A stretch of 33,173 nt of DNA from Comamonadaceae bacterium (GCA_947377705.1 CANCGU010000005.1:1-33173); one strand, 5' to 3'. Shown: positions 10,366 through 20,447, counted from the stretch's first letter. Made by a program: numbers and translations. Notes: generated by a model not told the origin, from the sequence alone.

Positions 10366-11121
10366 TTACTTCGCCGACGGCGTTGCAGGCTCGGCACTGG
10401 GGTCCGGCAGGGTTTCGTCGTCCGGTGGGTTACCGTCATAGACTTGGTTGCGACGGTATTGCAGGTATGAATCACGGGTGAAGCTGTACTTGTCAATCGC
10501 GGCACCTGACAACAAATCGGTGGTTTGCAACAAACTGGCGCGCTTGTCCACCAGACGCGTCGCGGAGGCCACGTTGCGCTCAGCCACCACATCATGCTTC
10601 GTCACGAAATCGGCTGAGAGTTCCACAGGCAATACCGACGTGTCACGCACGGTGGAAGGTCCGAACAAGGGCAAAACCACATACGGGCCACTCGGGACAC
10701 CCCAGTAACCCAAGGTTTGGCCCAAGTCTTCTGGATGACGCTCTAAGCCAATCGGCGTCGCCACATCAAAGATGCCGTAAATACCAAACACGGTGTTCAC
10801 CACCACGCGCATCAATGACTCAGCCGTCTCTCGGCCTTTGAGTTGCAAGCCGTTATTGGCGGTCGACCAGACATCCGACAAGTTCCGAAAAAAGTTGCTC
10901 ACCCCCGTTTGCACGGGCTGTGGCGTGTAGTCACGGTAGCCAATGGCCGCTGGCTTGAGCACGTTGTCATCTAAGGCGTCATTGAAACTAGCCACCTTGC
11001 GGTTCATGGGTTCTAGCGGGTCTTTTGGATTGGCATTGGGCCCTGTCGCACACCCCGTGCTCAACACAGTCAGTGCGACCCATGCCACGCCCATCAGGCC
11101 ACGCTTCAACGATGCACGCAT
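10366..11121 (-). CDS. mlaA: MlaA (VacJ), outer-membrane lipoprotein of the Mla system
   Basis: A 251-aa VacJ-family lipoprotein. A lipobox LSTGC places the acylated Cys at residue 24. The family core DPLEPMNRKVASFNDALD near the N-terminus, ANNGLQLKG, and GYWGVPSGPYVVLPLFGPSTVRD are clear. MlaA removes phospholipids misplaced in the outer leaflet and passes them to MlaC. Its ATG shares one base with the mlaD stop (TGATG). Lying inside the mla operon differs from E. coli, where mlaA is unlinked. The last ~30 residues are Pro/Asp/Glu-rich and probably disordered. Confidence 0.95.
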   Translation of the reverse strand: MRASLKRGLMGVAWVALTVLSTGCATGPNANPKDPLEPMNRKVASFNDALDDNVLKPAAIGYRDYTPQPVQTGVSNFFRNLSDVWSTANNGLQLKGRETAESLMRVVVNTVFGIYGIFDVATPIGLERHPEDLGQTLGYWGVPSGPYVVLPLFGPSTVRDTSVLPVELSADFVTKHDVVAERNVASATRLVDKRASLLQTTDLLSGAAIDKYSFTRDSYLQYRRNQVYDGNPPDDETLPDPSAEPATPSAK

Positions 11122-11600
11122 CACTTGCTACCTTTTTCAGGCGTAGGCTCTGCCGCCTTGTTGTACAAAAACTGGCTGATCAGGTTTTCCAACACCACCG
11201 CCGATTGGGTGGATTGAATGCGATCTCCCGCCGCCAAGTTATCAGCCTCTGAGCCTGCTTCGATGCCAATGTATTGCTCGCCCAACAAACCGCTGGTGAG
11301 AATTTTCAAAGAACTGTCTTTGGGAAATTGGTAACGGCTTTCAATGCTCATGGTCACCGTGGCTTGAAAGGTCTTGTCGTCAAACGTGACTTTCTCCACA
11401 CGGCCCACCACCACGCCCGCACTCTTGACAGCGGCTTGGCGCTTCAAGCCGCCAATGTTGTCAAAGCGGCCCGTCACGGTGTAGTTGGATTGGAAATTCA
11501 AGGTCAACAAATTGGCCGATTTCAAAGCCAAAAACAAAATAGCCGCCGCGCCCAAGAGCACAAACAAACCCACCCACACATCATTTTTGGAGCGTTGCAT
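11121..11600 (-). CDS. mlaD: MlaD, MCE-domain phospholipid-binding subunit
   Basis: A 159-aa protein with one N-terminal transmembrane helix (about residues 10-27, WVGLFVLLGAAAILFLALK) and a single MCE domain (about 38-115) in the periplasm. MCE features include FDNIGGLKRQAAVKSAGVVVGRV and LGEQYIGIEAG. MlaD forms a hexamer on MlaE that channels phospholipid. The gene follows mlaE by 15 bp and is joined to mlaA by a TGATG junction. Confidence 0.96.
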   Translation of the reverse strand: MQRSKNDVWVGLFVLLGAAAILFLALKSANLLTLNFQSNYTVTGRFDNIGGLKRQAAVKSAGVVVGRVEKVTFDDKTFQATVTMSIESRYQFPKDSSLKILTSGLLGEQYIGIEAGSEADNLAAGDRIQSTQSAVVLENLISQFLYNKAAEPTPEKGSK

Positions 11601-11615
11601 AGCTTCCTCGATTCA

Positions 11616-12392
11616 TCAAATACTGAACATCATGGCGGTGAGGATGAAGTCCAACCCCAGCACCGCCAACGAAGCGACCACCACCGTTTTGGTCGTGGCG
11701 CGCGAAACACCTTCGGGCGTGGGCTGCGCTTCGTAGCCTTGCAGCAGCGCCACAAACGTGACGGTCACACCAAACACGATGCTCTTGACCACGCCATTGC
11801 CCACGTCTTTCCAAACATCGACGCCGCCTTGCATCTGACTCCAGAACGAACCGGCGTCGACGCCAATCATCAACACACCCACCATCCAGCCGCCCAAAAT
11901 GCCCACGGCACTGAACACTGCCGAGAGCAAAGGCAAGGCGATGATGCCGCCCCAAAATCGTGGCCCTAGGATGCGGCGCACGGGGTCGACCGCCATCATG
12001 TCCATGGCACTGAGCTGTTCGCCCGCTTTCATCAAACCAATTTCAGCGGTCAGCGATGTGCCAGCACGACCTGCAAACAACAAGGCACTCACCACGGGGC
12101 CGAGTTCGCGCACCAAGCTCAAGGCCACCAGCAAGCCCAAGGCTTCGGCAGAGCCGTAACGCTGCAAGGTGTAGTAGCCCTGCAAGCTCAACACAAACCC
12201 CACAAACAAGCCCGACACCGCAATGATGGCCAACGAGTAGTTGCCCAAAAAATGCACTTGGTCACGTACCAAGCCAAAGCGGCGCATGTTGCTGCCAAAG
12301 AGGCCCACGAGACGCACAAACAAACGTGCGCCCAAACCCAATCCAGCCAAATAACTGCGCACGGCAAAACCTAAGTCGGCCACGAATTTCAT
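11616..12392 (-). CDS. mlaE: MlaE, inner-membrane permease of the Mla phospholipid transporter
   Basis: A 258-aa MlaE-family permease with five or six hydrophobic segments. Diagnostic stretches are the central [23 protein letters not shown] (a conserved cytoplasmic loop that couples to MlaF) and [14 protein letters not shown]. It forms the membrane core of MlaFEDB. The start overlaps the end of mlaF by 4 bp. Confidence 0.96.
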   Translation of the reverse strand: MKFVADLGFAVRSYLAGLGLGARLFVRLVGLFGSNMRRFGLVRDQVHFLGNYSLAIIAVSGLFVGFVLSLQGYYTLQRYGSAEALGLLVALSLVRELGPVVSALLFAGRAGTSLTAEIGLMKAGEQLSAMDMMAVDPVRRILGPRFWGGIIALPLLSAVFSAVGILGGWMVGVLMIGVDAGSFWSQMQGGVDVWKDVGNGVVKSIVFGVTVTFVALLQGYEAQPTPEGVSRATTKTVVVASLAVLGLDFILTAMMFSI

Positions 12393-13222
12393 GCCTCGCC
12401 CTCCACGCCAAAGTCTTGCGCGACGCTAGGGCCTGGGTAATGAAAACGTACGGGGCCATCAGGCGCGGCGGTGACAAACTGTCTCACCAATGGGTCGGTG
12501 CTGTGGCGCACCTCATCGGGCGTGCCTTGCGCAGCAATCTTGCCGTTGGCCAACACAATCACTTGGTCGGCGATGTGAAAAGTCTCATCCAAATCGTGCG
12601 ACACGATGATGCTGGTGAGACCCAGGGTGTCATTGAGCTGACGAATCAAACGCGCTGCGGTTCCCAGAGAAATTGGATCCAAACCCGCAAAGGGCTCGTC
12701 GTACATGATGAGCTCTGGGTCGAGGGCCATGGCGCGGGCCAAGGCCACACGACGGGCCATGCCGCCTGAGACTTCGCCGGGCATCAAATCACGGGCACCA
12801 CGCAGACCCACGGCTTCGAGCTTCATCAGGACGATATCGCGAATCATGGATTCGCTCAAGTCGGTGTGCTCGCGCAGCGGAAAAGCGACGTTGTCAAACA
12901 CGCTCAAGTCGGTGAACAAAGCGCCAAACTGAAACAGCATGCCCATGCGGCGACGCACGGCATACAAATCGCTCGGGTTGAGCGAGGCCACTTCTTGGCC
13001 ATGAAAAGTCAAGCTGCCGGACTGAGCACGGTACTGCCCGCCAATCAAGCGCAGCACCGTGGTCTTGCCACCCCCCGATGCGCCCATGAGTGCCGTGACT
13101 TTGCCGCGTGGCACCGTCAGCGTGATGCCATCCAAGATGGCGCGTTCGCCATAGCCAAAGCGAATGTCGCGCAGCTCGACCAGCGCCTCAGGGTTTGTGT
13201 TTAAGGGGGAAGTGGTAGTCAT
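12389..13222 (-). CDS. mlaF: MlaF, ATPase of the Mla phospholipid transporter
   Basis: A 277-aa ABC ATPase. Walker A is [16 protein letters not shown], the Q-loop region is [25 protein letters not shown], the signature [14 protein letters not shown] precedes Walker [13 protein letters not shown], and the switch is VSHDLDETF. It is the first gene of the mla run. I chose the ATG at 13222 (MTTTSPLN); an in-frame TTG at 13279 would add 19 residues encoded by a hairpin, with no family support. No Shine-Dalgarno is visible, because the bases before the ATG are the T-rich tail of the 13228-13264 hairpin. Confidence 0.93.
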   Translation of the reverse strand: MTTTSPLNTNPEALVELRDIRFGYGERAILDGITLTVPRGKVTALMGASGGGKTTVLRLIGGQYRAQSGSLTFHGQEVASLNPSDLYAVRRRMGMLFQFGALFTDLSVFDNVAFPLREHTDLSESMIRDIVLMKLEAVGLRGARDLMPGEVSGGMARRVALARAMALDPELIMYDEPFAGLDPISLGTAARLIRQLNDTLGLTSIIVSHDLDETFHIADQVIVLANGKIAAQGTPDEVRHSTDPLVRQFVTAAPDGPVRFHYPGPSVAQDFGVEGEA

Positions 13223-13227
13223 AGAAA

Positions 13228-13264
13228 CAAAAGCTGGCCTATTTATCAAACAGGCCAGCTTTTG
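13228..13264 (-). terminator. Intrinsic terminator downstream of gltD (hairpin abutting mlaF)
   Basis: A perfect 13-bp stem (13228-13240 paired with 13252-13264) with an 11-nt loop. On the minus strand the stem ends in TTTTGTTT, a reasonable U-tract, 44 bases after the gltD stop codon. The tail ends five bases before the mlaF ATG, so it either terminates gltBD transcripts or acts as a leader hairpin for mlaF. Confidence 0.8.
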
Positions 13265-13307
13265 GTATTTTAGGGCCAAGCCGTCACAGGCTTGTAAAGA
13301 GGGGAAG

Positions 13308-14789
13308 TTAGCGAGGCAAGTCGCTGGTACCCATCAAGAACTCATCCACCGAGCGTGCAGCTTGGCGGCCTTCGCGGATCGCCCACACAACCAAAGACTG
13401 GCCGCGACGGATATCGCCAGCCGCAAACACTTTGGGCACGTTGGTGGCGTAGCCGCCGGTGAACTCGGTGCTGGCCTTGGCATTGCCGCGTGCGTCTTTC
13501 TCAACACCGAAGCCTTCAAGGATCGTGGCCACAGGGTTGACGAAGCCCATCGCCAACAACACGAGGTCGGCTTTGATGATTTCTTCGGTGCCCGCAACTT
13601 CCACCATCTTGCCGTCTTTCCATTCGACGCGAACGGTTTTGACGCCCGTGACTTTGCCGTTTTCACCGACAAACTCTTTGGTCGAGATGGCAAATTCACG
13701 CTTGAGCAAACCTTTTTCAGCGCTCTCGTCGTGGCTAGAGCTGGTGCGCAGCTTGAGCGGCCAATAAGGCCAGACCAATGGCTTGTTTTCGTGCTCGGGT
13801 GGCATGGGCATTACCTCGAACTGAACCACAGCGGCTGCACCGTGGCGTGTGCTGGTGCCCACGCAGTCAGAGCCGGTGTCGCCACCGCCGATGACCACCA
13901 CATGCTTGCCCTCGGCGCGCAATTGGTCTTTGACCTTGTCACCGCCGTTGACCTTGTTTTGTTGTGGCAAAAATTCCATCGCGAAATGAATGCCCGCCAA
14001 ATCACGACCAGGCGCTGGCAAGTCGCGTGACTGCTCGGAACCGCCTGTCAACAACACCGCATCAAAGTCTTTTTGCAACTGTGCGGGGCTAATGGTTTCT
14101 TTGGCCCAGTTGGTGACCTTGGAGCCTTTGGGCAACTCGCCCACCATCACGTTGGTGCGCAGGGTCACGCCCTCGGCTTCGAGCTGCTTGGCGCGGCGGT
14201 CGATGTGTGACTTTTCCATCTTGAAGTCTGGAATGCCGTAGCGCAACAAACCACCGATGCGGTCGTTCTTTTCGAACAAGGTCACGTCATGACCCACGCG
14301 CGCCAATTGCTGCGCAGCGGCCATACCCGCAGGGCCTGAACCCACCACAGCCACCTTTTTACCTGTCTTGTGCTTGGCGGGCTGAGCCACCACCCAACCT
14401 TCGGACCACGCTTTGTCAATGATGGCGTGCTCGATGGACTTGATGCCCACCGCGTCGCCATTGACGTTCACCACGCAAGCTGCTTCGCAGGGGGCGGGGC
14501 AGATGCGACCGGTGAACTCGGGGAAGTTGTTGGTGCTGTGCAGCACATCAATCGCGTTCTTCCAATCGCCTTGGTACACCAAGTCGTTGAAGTCCGGAAT
14601 GATGTTGTTGACAGGGCAGCCGTTGTTACAAAACGGTGTGCCGCAGTCCATGCAACGGGCGGCTTGTTTTTTGGCTTGGCCTTCGTCCAAACCAATCACA
14701 AACTCGTTGTAGTTTTTCAGGCGCTCTTTGACGGGCTTGTAGCCCCCTTCAAGACGCTCAATTTCCATAAAGCCAGTGACTTTTCCCAT
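13308..14789 (-). CDS. gltD: GltD, glutamate synthase (NADPH) small subunit
   Basis: A 493-aa flavoprotein that passes electrons from NADPH through FAD and iron-sulfur clusters to GltB. The N-terminal cysteine groups [17 protein letters not shown] and CPAPCEAAC bind [4Fe-4S] clusters. The FAD-binding [15 protein letters not shown] follows at about residue 150, the NADPH-binding GGGDTGSDC near residue 300, and the C-terminal FAD contact [18 protein letters not shown] near 455. The start [14 protein letters not shown] is typical of betaproteobacteria. It lies 29 bp downstream of gltB. Confidence 0.97.
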   Translation of the reverse strand: MGKVTGFMEIERLEGGYKPVKERLKNYNEFVIGLDEGQAKKQAARCMDCGTPFCNNGCPVNNIIPDFNDLVYQGDWKNAIDVLHSTNNFPEFTGRICPAPCEAACVVNVNGDAVGIKSIEHAIIDKAWSEGWVVAQPAKHKTGKKVAVVGSGPAGMAAAQQLARVGHDVTLFEKNDRIGGLLRYGIPDFKMEKSHIDRRAKQLEAEGVTLRTNVMVGELPKGSKVTNWAKETISPAQLQKDFDAVLLTGGSEQSRDLPAPGRDLAGIHFAMEFLPQQNKVNGGDKVKDQLRAEGKHVVVIGGGDTGSDCVGTSTRHGAAAVVQFEVMPMPPEHENKPLVWPYWPLKLRTSSSHDESAEKGLLKREFAISTKEFVGENGKVTGVKTVRVEWKDGKMVEVAGTEEIIKADLVLLAMGFVNPVATILEGFGVEKDARGNAKASTEFTGGYATNVPKVFAAGDIRRGQSLVVWAIREGRQAARSVDEFLMGTSDLPR

Positions 14790-14818
14790 GATTCAAATCC
14801 TTTTGCTTGTACTTAGCG

Positions 14819-17800
14819 TTACTTGGCAGCGACGGCTTTTTTAGCCGCTGCGGCAGGAGCCTTGGCAGTCTTGGCTGCGTTCAACTCGCCCAATGCACGC
14901 TTGTATTCGTTGGGGAACACTTTGACGAACTTGGCGCGTGCCGTGTCCCAGTTGTCCAGCAAGTCACGGGCGCGCTTAGAGCCCGTCCAACGGTGGTGGT
15001 CTTCGAGCAACTTCTTGAGCTGCGCTTCGTCGGTTTGGTCACGGTGCCAAATGGCGCGTGGTAACGAGGCTTCTTGCTCGGCAGCGGTCAACACTTTTTC
15101 CATGGAGACCATGGCGGTGTTGCACTTCTTGTCGAACTGGCCGTCTTCGTCGTACACATACGCCACACCGCCGCTCATACCCGCCGCAAAGTTGCGGCCG
15201 GTTTTACCCAGCACTGCCACCGTGCCGCCGGTCATGTATTCGCAACCGTGGTCGCCTGTGCCTTCGACCACCGCCGTCGCGCCTGACAAACGCACCGCAA
15301 AACGCTCGCCAGCCACGCCGGAGAAGAACGCTTCACCGCGTGTCGCACCAATCATCACGGTGTTACCCACGATGATGTTGTTGACGGCTTCGCCACGGAA
15401 ATCGATGCTGGGGCGAACCACCACGCGGCCGCCTGAAAGGCCTTTGCCGGTGTAGTCGTTGGCGTCACCAATGAGGTACAGCGTGATGCCGTTGCACAAG
15501 AACGCGCCGAACGATTGGCCGCCCGTGCCCTCTAACTGGATACGGATGCTGTCGTCTGGCAAGCCTTCGGGGTGCACCTTGGTCACCGCGCCAGACAACA
15601 TCGCACCGACCGAGCGGTTGACGTTGCGGGCCACTTCCATGAACTGCACCTTCTCGCCACGCTCGATGGCGGGCTTAGATTTTTCGATGAGCTTTTGATC
15701 CAGTGCTTTCTCCAAACCGTGGTCTTGTTGTGCCACATGGAACTTGGGCACATCGCTGCCCACTTGTGGCACAGCCAACAAGCGAGCGAAGTCGAGGCCT
15801 GAGGCCTTCCAGTGCTCAATGCCTTGGCGCATGTCAAGCAGGTCGGCACGGCCAATCATGTCGTCGAATTTGCGAATACCCAACTGCGCCATGATTTGAC
15901 GCACTTCTTCAGCGATGAAGAAGAAGTAGTTGACGACGTGCTCAGGCTTGCCTGTGAACTTCTTGCGCAACTCAGGATCTTGTGTGGCAACGCCCACAGG
16001 GCAAGTGTTCAAGTGGCACTTGCGCATCATGATGCAACCCTCGACCACCAACGGTGCTGTGGCAAAGCCGAATTCGTCTGCGCCCAACAAAGCACCCACG
16101 GCCACGTCGCGGCCGGTCTTCATTTGGCCATCGGCCTGGACGCGGATACGACCCCGCAAACCGTTCAACACCAAGGTCTGCTGGGTTTCAGCCAAACCGA
16201 TTTCCCAAGGGCTGCCGCAATGCTTGATCGATGACCAAGGTGATGCGCCCGTGCCGCCGTCGTGGCCTGCGATCACCACATGGTCGGCCTTGCACTTGGC
16301 AACGCCGGCGGCAATCGTGCCCACACCGATTTCGGCCACCAACTTCACGCTGATGTCCGCGTGCGGGGCGACGTTCTTCAAGTCATGGATCAACTGAGCC
16401 AAGTCTTCGATGGAATAGATGTCGTGGTGTGGCGGAGGAGAAATCAAGCCCACGCCAGGCACGCTGTAACGCAGCTTGCCGATGTACTCAGACACTTTCG
16501 CGCCTGGCAACTGACCACCTTCGCCCGGCTTGGCGCCTTGGGCCATCTTGATTTGAATTTGGTCAGAAGAAGACAGGTATTCAGCGGTCACACCAAAGCG
16601 GCCCGAAGCCACTTGCTTGATCCGTGAACGCAAGCTGTCGCCCGCTTCCAAAGGCATGTCGACTTCAACCACATCTGCGCCGATGACGCTCTTCAAAGTT
16701 TCACCCTTCTTGATCGGGATGCCTTTGAGTTCGTTGCGGTAGCGGGCTGGGTCTTCACCGCCCTCGCCTGTGTTGGATTTACCGCCAATGCGGTTCATCG
16801 CCACGGCCAAAGTGGCGTGTGCCTCTGTCGAAATAGAGCCCAGTGACATCGCCCCGGTCGCGAAACGTTTGACGATTTCGGTGGCGGGCTCCACCTCGTC
16901 CACCGAGATGGCCTTGGCTGGGTCAATCTTGAATTCAAACAAACCGCGCAAAGTCAGGTGGCGCTTGTTTTGGTCGTTGACGATTTGTGCGTATTCTTTG
17001 TACGTGTTGAAGTTGTTCGAGCGTGTGCTGTGCTGCAACTTGGCAATCGCATCAGGCGTCCACATGTGCTCTTCGCCACGGGCGCGCCATGCGTATTCGC
17101 CACCCGCATCAAGCATGTTGGCCAGCACGGGGTCTTCGCTGAAGGCCGCCTTGTGCATGCGAATGCCCTCTTCGGCCATTTCAAAAATGCCAATGCCTTC
17201 GACGCGGCTAGGTGTGCCGGTGAAATATTTTTGCACGGTCTCGGTGTTGATGCCGATGGCTTCAAACAACTGCGCACCGCAGTAAGACATGTAGGTTGAC
17301 ACGCCCATCTTGGACATGATCTTCGACAGGCCTTTGCCGATGGCTTTGATGTAGTTGTAAATGGCTTTGTCGGTCGACAAATCAGCTGGCAAATCTTTGT
17401 GCAAATTAGCCAGTGTTTCCAGAGCGAGGTAAGGATGCACGGCTTCGGCACCGTAACCGGCCAACACAGCAAAGTGGTGCACTTCGCGGGCGCTGCCCGT
17501 CTCCACCACCAACCCCGCGGTGGTGCGCAAGCCTTCACGCACCAAGTGTTGGTGAATGGCAGACAGGGCCAAGGCCGCAGGAATTGCCACTTGCGTGGCA
17601 CTCACAGCACGGTCGCTGATGATGAGGATGTTGTGACCGCCCTTGATGGCGTCCACTGCTTCAGCGCACAACGAAGCCAATTTGGCTTCTACGCCGTCGT
17701 GGCCCCAAGCCAAGGGGTAAGTCATGTCGAGCGTGGCGCTCTTGAACTTGCCGTGGGTGTACTGCTCAATGTCACGCAGCTTGGCCATGTCGGCGAAATC

Positions 17801-19534
17801 CAGCACAGGCTGGCTGACTTCCAAACGCATGGGTGGATTGACTTGGTTGATGTCGAGCAAGTTGGGCTTAGGGCCCACAAACGACACCAGCGACATGACG
17901 ATGGCTTCACGGATCGGGTCGATCGGTGGGTTGGTCACTTGCGCGAACAACTGTTTGAAGTAGTTGTACAGCGGCTTGTTTTTGCTAGATAACACGGCCA
18001 AGGGGCTGTCGTTGCCCATCGAGCCAATGCCTTCTTCGCCGTTGATGGCCATCGGCGCCATCAAGAACTTAATGTCTTCTTGGCTGTAGCCGAAGGCTTG
18101 TTGGCGGTCGAGCAAAGACACATCACTGGCCTGGGCGACTTCGCCTTCGTGGCCTTTGACGTCGTCGAGCTTAATACGGACGTTTTCAATCCATTGCTTG
18201 TAGGGCTTGGTGTTGGTCAGGCCCGCCTTGAGTTCTTCGTCGTCGATCATGCGGCCTTGTTCGAGGTCGATCAAGAACATCTTGCCGGGTTGCAAACGCC
18301 ACTTACGAACAATCTTGCTCTCAGGCACAGGCAACACGCCCGACTCAGAGCCCATGATGACCATGTCGTCGTCGGTGATGCAGTAGCGTGAAGGACGCAA
18401 GCCATTGCGGTCCAGCGTGGCGCCAATTTGGCGACCATCGGTGAACACGATAGAGGCTGGGCCGTCCCATGGCTCCAACATCGCGGCGTGGTATTCGTAG
18501 AAGGCCTTGCGGCGCTCGTCCATGGTGGTGTGTTGTTCCCATGGCTCTGGAATCATCATCATCACCGCTTGGCTGATGGGGTAACCCGCCATCGTCATCA
18601 ACTCGAGGCAGTTGTCGAAGGTGGCTGTGTCGGACTGGTCCGCGAAACTGATGGGGTAGAGCTTTTTCAGGTCGTCACCCAACACCGGCGAGGACATCAC
18701 GCCTTCGCGGGCCTTCATCCAGTTGTAGTTGCCTTTGACGGTGTTGATCTCACCGTTGTGCGCCACATAACGGTAGGGGTGAGCCAACGGCCACTCAGGG
18801 AAGGTGTTGGTCGAGAAACGTTGGTGTACCAAGCCGAGGGCGGACACGCAGCGCTCGTCGGTCAAGTCGCGGTAATAGGTACCGACTTGGTCGGCCAGCA
18901 ACAAACCTTTGTAAATGATGGTGCGGCTAGACATGCTGGGCACGTAATATTCTTTGCCGTGCTTCAGGTTCAGGTGCTGAATGGCGGCGCTGGCTGTTTT
19001 GCGGATGACATACAGCTTGCGCTCCAACGCGTCTTGCACGATCACGTCATTGCCACGACCGATGAAGATTTGACGGATGACCGGCTCTTTTTCACGCACG
19101 CGTGGCGACATGGGCATGTCGAGGTTGACCGGCACATCGCGCCAGCCCAGCAACACCTGGCCTTCGGCTTTGACAGCACGCTCTAGCTCTTGCTCGCAAG
19201 CCAAGCGTGACGCTTGCTCTTTCGGCAAGAACACCATGCCCACGCCGTACTCGCCGAGGGGTGGCAACGCGACGCCAAGCTTGCCCATCTCTTCGCGATA
19301 CAAAGCATCAGGCAGTTGAATCAAGATACCTGCGCCGTCGCCCATGAGTGCATCTGCACCCACAGCGCCCCGGTGGTCGAGGTTTTCCAAAATTTTGAGC
19401 GCTTGACCCACGATGGCATGGCTCTTTTGACCCTTGATGTGAGCCACAAAGCCCACGCCACAGGCGTCGTGTTCGTTAGATGGGTCGTACAAACCCTGAG
19501 ATTGCAGTTGTGCTTTATGGGCAGCCGTGGTCAT
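14819..19534 (-). CDS. gltB: GltB, glutamate synthase (NADPH) large subunit
   Basis: A 1571-aa enzyme making two glutamates from glutamine and 2-oxoglutarate. Domain order is complete: an N-terminal class II glutamine amidotransferase whose nucleophile Cys25 is exposed by removal of a 24-residue propeptide (family knowledge; seen here as [11 protein letters not shown]), a central domain, the FMN/synthase domain with [13 protein letters not shown] and [16 protein letters not shown], the [3Fe-4S] cysteines in [15 protein letters not shown], and a C-terminal glycine-rich beta-helix domain. The last ~19 residues are an Ala/Lys-rich tail. A GAGGA Shine-Dalgarno (19542-19546) precedes the ATG by 7 nt. 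Confidence 0.98.
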   Translation of the reverse strand: MTTAAHKAQLQSQGLYDPSNEHDACGVGFVAHIKGQKSHAIVGQALKILENLDHRGAVGADALMGDGAGILIQLPDALYREEMGKLGVALPPLGEYGVGMVFLPKEQASRLACEQELERAVKAEGQVLLGWRDVPVNLDMPMSPRVREKEPVIRQIFIGRGNDVIVQDALERKLYVIRKTASAAIQHLNLKHGKEYYVPSMSSRTIIYKGLLLADQVGTYYRDLTDERCVSALGLVHQRFSTNTFPEWPLAHPYRYVAHNGEINTVKGNYNWMKAREGVMSSPVLGDDLKKLYPISFADQSDTATFDNCLELMTMAGYPISQAVMMMIPEPWEQHTTMDERRKAFYEYHAAMLEPWDGPASIVFTDGRQIGATLDRNGLRPSRYCITDDDMVIMGSESGVLPVPESKIVRKWRLQPGKMFLIDLEQGRMIDDEELKAGLTNTKPYKQWIENVRIKLDDVKGHEGEVAQASDVSLLDRQQAFGYSQEDIKFLMAPMAINGEEGIGSMGNDSPLAVLSSKNKPLYNYFKQLFAQVTNPPIDPIREAIVMSLVSFVGPKPNLLDINQVNPPMRLEVSQPVLDFADMAKLRDIEQYTHGKFKSATLDMTYPLAWGHDGVEAKLASLCAEAVDAIKGGHNILIISDRAVSATQVAIPAALALSAIHQHLVREGLRTTAGLVVETGSAREVHHFAVLAGYGAEAVHPYLALETLANLHKDLPADLSTDKAIYNYIKAIGKGLSKIMSKMGVSTYMSYCGAQLFEAIGINTETVQKYFTGTPSRVEGIGIFEMAEEGIRMHKAAFSEDPVLANMLDAGGEYAWRARGEEHMWTPDAIAKLQHSTRSNNFNTYKEYAQIVNDQNKRHLTLRGLFEFKIDPAKAISVDEVEPATEIVKRFATGAMSLGSISTEAHATLAVAMNRIGGKSNTGEGGEDPARYRNELKGIPIKKGETLKSVIGADVVEVDMPLEAGDSLRSRIKQVASGRFGVTAEYLSSSDQIQIKMAQGAKPGEGGQLPGAKVSEYIGKLRYSVPGVGLISPPPHHDIYSIEDLAQLIHDLKNVAPHADISVKLVAEIGVGTIAAGVAKCKADHVVIAGHDGGTGASPWSSIKHCGSPWEIGLAETQQTLVLNGLRGRIRVQADGQMKTGRDVAVGALLGADEFGFATAPLVVEGCIMMRKCHLNTCPVGVATQDPELRKKFTGKPEHVVNYFFFIAEEVRQIMAQLGIRKFDDMIGRADLLDMRQGIEHWKASGLDFARLLAVPQVGSDVPKFHVAQQDHGLEKALDQKLIEKSKPAIERGEKVQFMEVARNVNRSVGAMLSGAVTKVHPEGLPDDSIRIQLEGTGGQSFGAFLCNGITLYLIGDANDYTGKGLSGGRVVVRPSIDFRGEAVNNIIVGNTVMIGATRGEAFFSGVAGERFAVRLSGATAVVEGTGDHGCEYMTGGTVAVLGKTGRNFAAGMSGGVAYVYDEDGQFDKKCNTAMVSMEKVLTAAEQEASLPRAIWHRDQTDEAQLKKLLEDHHRWTGSKRARDLLDNWDTARAKFVKVFPNEYKRALGELNAAKTAKAPAAAAKKAVAAK

Positions 19535-19566
19535 GGCGCATTCCTCAAAAATTCAGCGGGACAAGA

Positions 19567-19595
19567 AGGATACTGCACTGCAGCATCTGTGCCAA
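19567..19595 (-). promoter_or_regulatory. Candidate gltB promoter (sigma-70 type)
   Basis: On the minus strand TTGGCA (19590-19595) and TATCCT (19567-19572) are separated by exactly 17 bp, matching the sigma-70 consensus at 5/6 and 4/6 positions. The start point would be near 19560, giving a leader of about 25 nt that holds the gltB Shine-Dalgarno. The -35 lies 5 bp from the left end of the RAYT element. Confidence 0.5.
19579..19594 (-). promoter_or_regulatory. Alternative sigma-54-like promoter of gltB
   Basis: The minus strand holds TGGCAC, five bases, then CTGCA. The invariant GG and GC have the correct -24/-12 spacing, and 12 of the 12 or so informative positions fail only at two (A for G after TGGCAC, C for the first T of TTGC). 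It overlaps the sigma-70 candidate. A nitrogen-linked gene makes this plausible, but one match of this quality can occur by chance. Confidence 0.3.
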
Positions 19596-19600
19596 GAAAA

Positions 19601-19625
19601 TTAATTGGGGTCAGAACCTAATTAA
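19601..19625. repeat. Left end repeat of the RAYT element
   Basis: A 25-bp AT-flanked motif, TTAATT at one side and AATTAA at the other, around GGGGTCAG. The core is inverted relative to the right end. Confidence 0.7.
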
Positions 19626-19647
19626 GCCAAGTGCAGATTTACCATTC

Positions 19648-19657
19648 GATTAATTAG
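19648..19657. repeat. Internal copy of the AT-rich RAYT end motif
   Basis: CGATTAATTA here matches the right-end CGATTAATTA at 20437-20446 (10 bp, direct orientation). It lies between the left end and the transposase stop codon and is followed by GGGACGG, a possible decayed GGGGTCAG core. Confidence 0.4.
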
Positions 19658-19695
19658 GGACGGATTAAAAATCAGCCAAATGCTTAAGCGAGGCC

Positions 19696-20409
19696 TTACT
19701 TTCCTAGCTTATCCGTGGGTGTGATCTTCCTAAACGGCCTACCCGCTTTGGTTTTGACCAAGCGCCTTTCGGTCTGCGTCTGCAAATCGGCCATAAAACG
19801 CGCGTCCCCCAGCGCCCAACCACTGAGCGTGGCGTCGGTCAATGCACCCTGCTGGTCCGCGCTGATGCCGGCATGCACCAATTCGGCGTATGCCGCCTCA
19901 CGCGCGAACGGCGTGTTGCCCAAGCCCCAGTACAGCGCATGCGGCGTGATCAACCTGTCCGTGCGATGCCCGACATAGTGTCCGTAGCTAGACCACACGT
20001 AATCCTCAGGCTGCGCCACCATGTGCGCGCGAACGGGGTTGAGGTCGATGTAGGCCATACAGGCCAACAAGTAACGATCAGTCTGAATGAGCGTAGAGCG
20101 ATAGCGTCCTTCCCACAACGTGCCGGTGCGGGCGTGCACTTTGTTGAACACCTGCACATAGCTGCGCCCCACGGCTTGCATCATTTTGGGCAGGCCTTGG
20201 TCTTCTTGTGGCGTGAGCAGCAAATGCAAATGGTTGCCCATCAACACATAGGCGTGAATGTCGACCTTATGCGCGCGGCTGTGCTCGAACAGCAAATCGA
20301 GCATGCGCTGGTCATCCGCAGCGTTGAGAAAAATGTCTTGCCGGTTGTTGCCCCGCAGAATGACGTGATGCGGGTAGCCGGTAACGGTGAGACGAGGGAG
20401 GCGAGCCAT
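19696..20409 (-). CDS. REP-associated tyrosine transposase (RAYT, Y1/HUH family)
   Basis: A 237-aa single-domain Y1 transposase of the RAYT type. It begins MARLPRLTVTGYPHHVILRG, has the metal-binding HUH motif in MGNHLHLLL (His60 and His62), the WEGRYRSTLIQTDRYLLACMAYIDLNPVRA block typical of RAYTs, and a Lys/Arg-rich C-terminus. Tyr113 and Tyr120 are the candidate catalytic tyrosines; I cannot decide between them by eye. RAYTs cut and rejoin single-stranded DNA at REP-like hairpins and are usually single-copy, vertically kept genes. The reading frame is intact. It sits alone between gltB and a methyltransferase gene. Confidence 0.9.
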   Translation of the reverse strand: MARLPRLTVTGYPHHVILRGNNRQDIFLNAADDQRMLDLLFEHSRAHKVDIHAYVLMGNHLHLLLTPQEDQGLPKMMQAVGRSYVQVFNKVHARTGTLWEGRYRSTLIQTDRYLLACMAYIDLNPVRAHMVAQPEDYVWSSYGHYVGHRTDRLITPHALYWGLGNTPFAREAAYAELVHAGISADQQGALTDATLSGWALGDARFMADLQTQTERRLVKTKAGRPFRKITPTDKLGK

Positions 20410-20420
20410 CTGCCGATGGT

Positions 20421-20447
20421 AATTCGAACCTGACCCCGATTAATTAA
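20421..20447. repeat. Right end repeat of the RAYT element
   Basis: Contains CTGACCCC (20430-20437) followed by GATTAATTAA. Bases 20444-20446 form the TAA stop codon of the minus-strand methyltransferase gene. Confidence 0.7.

Larger units (their letters stand above)
19601..20447. mobile_element. RAYT element: solitary Y1 transposase with imperfect terminal inverted repeats
   Basis: A transposase gene is bounded by related inverted end sequences. The left end contains TTAATT then GGGGTCAG (19601-19614); the right end read on the other strand contains TTAATTAATC then GGGGTCAG (20447-20430). Both outer or inner flanks are AT-rich AATTAA palindromes, and TAATTAAGC occurs as a direct repeat at 19619-19627 and 20441-20449. 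Such GGGGTCAG-bearing ends are, to my knowledge, common beside RAYT genes in betaproteobacteria. No target-site duplication is expected for Y1 transposases. Confidence 0.75.

Noticed and set aside
12389..13279. TTG start of mlaF at 13279
   Set aside because: It adds 19 residues encoded by the terminator-like hairpin, has no Shine-Dalgarno, and the ABC domain begins only a few residues after the ATG at 13222.
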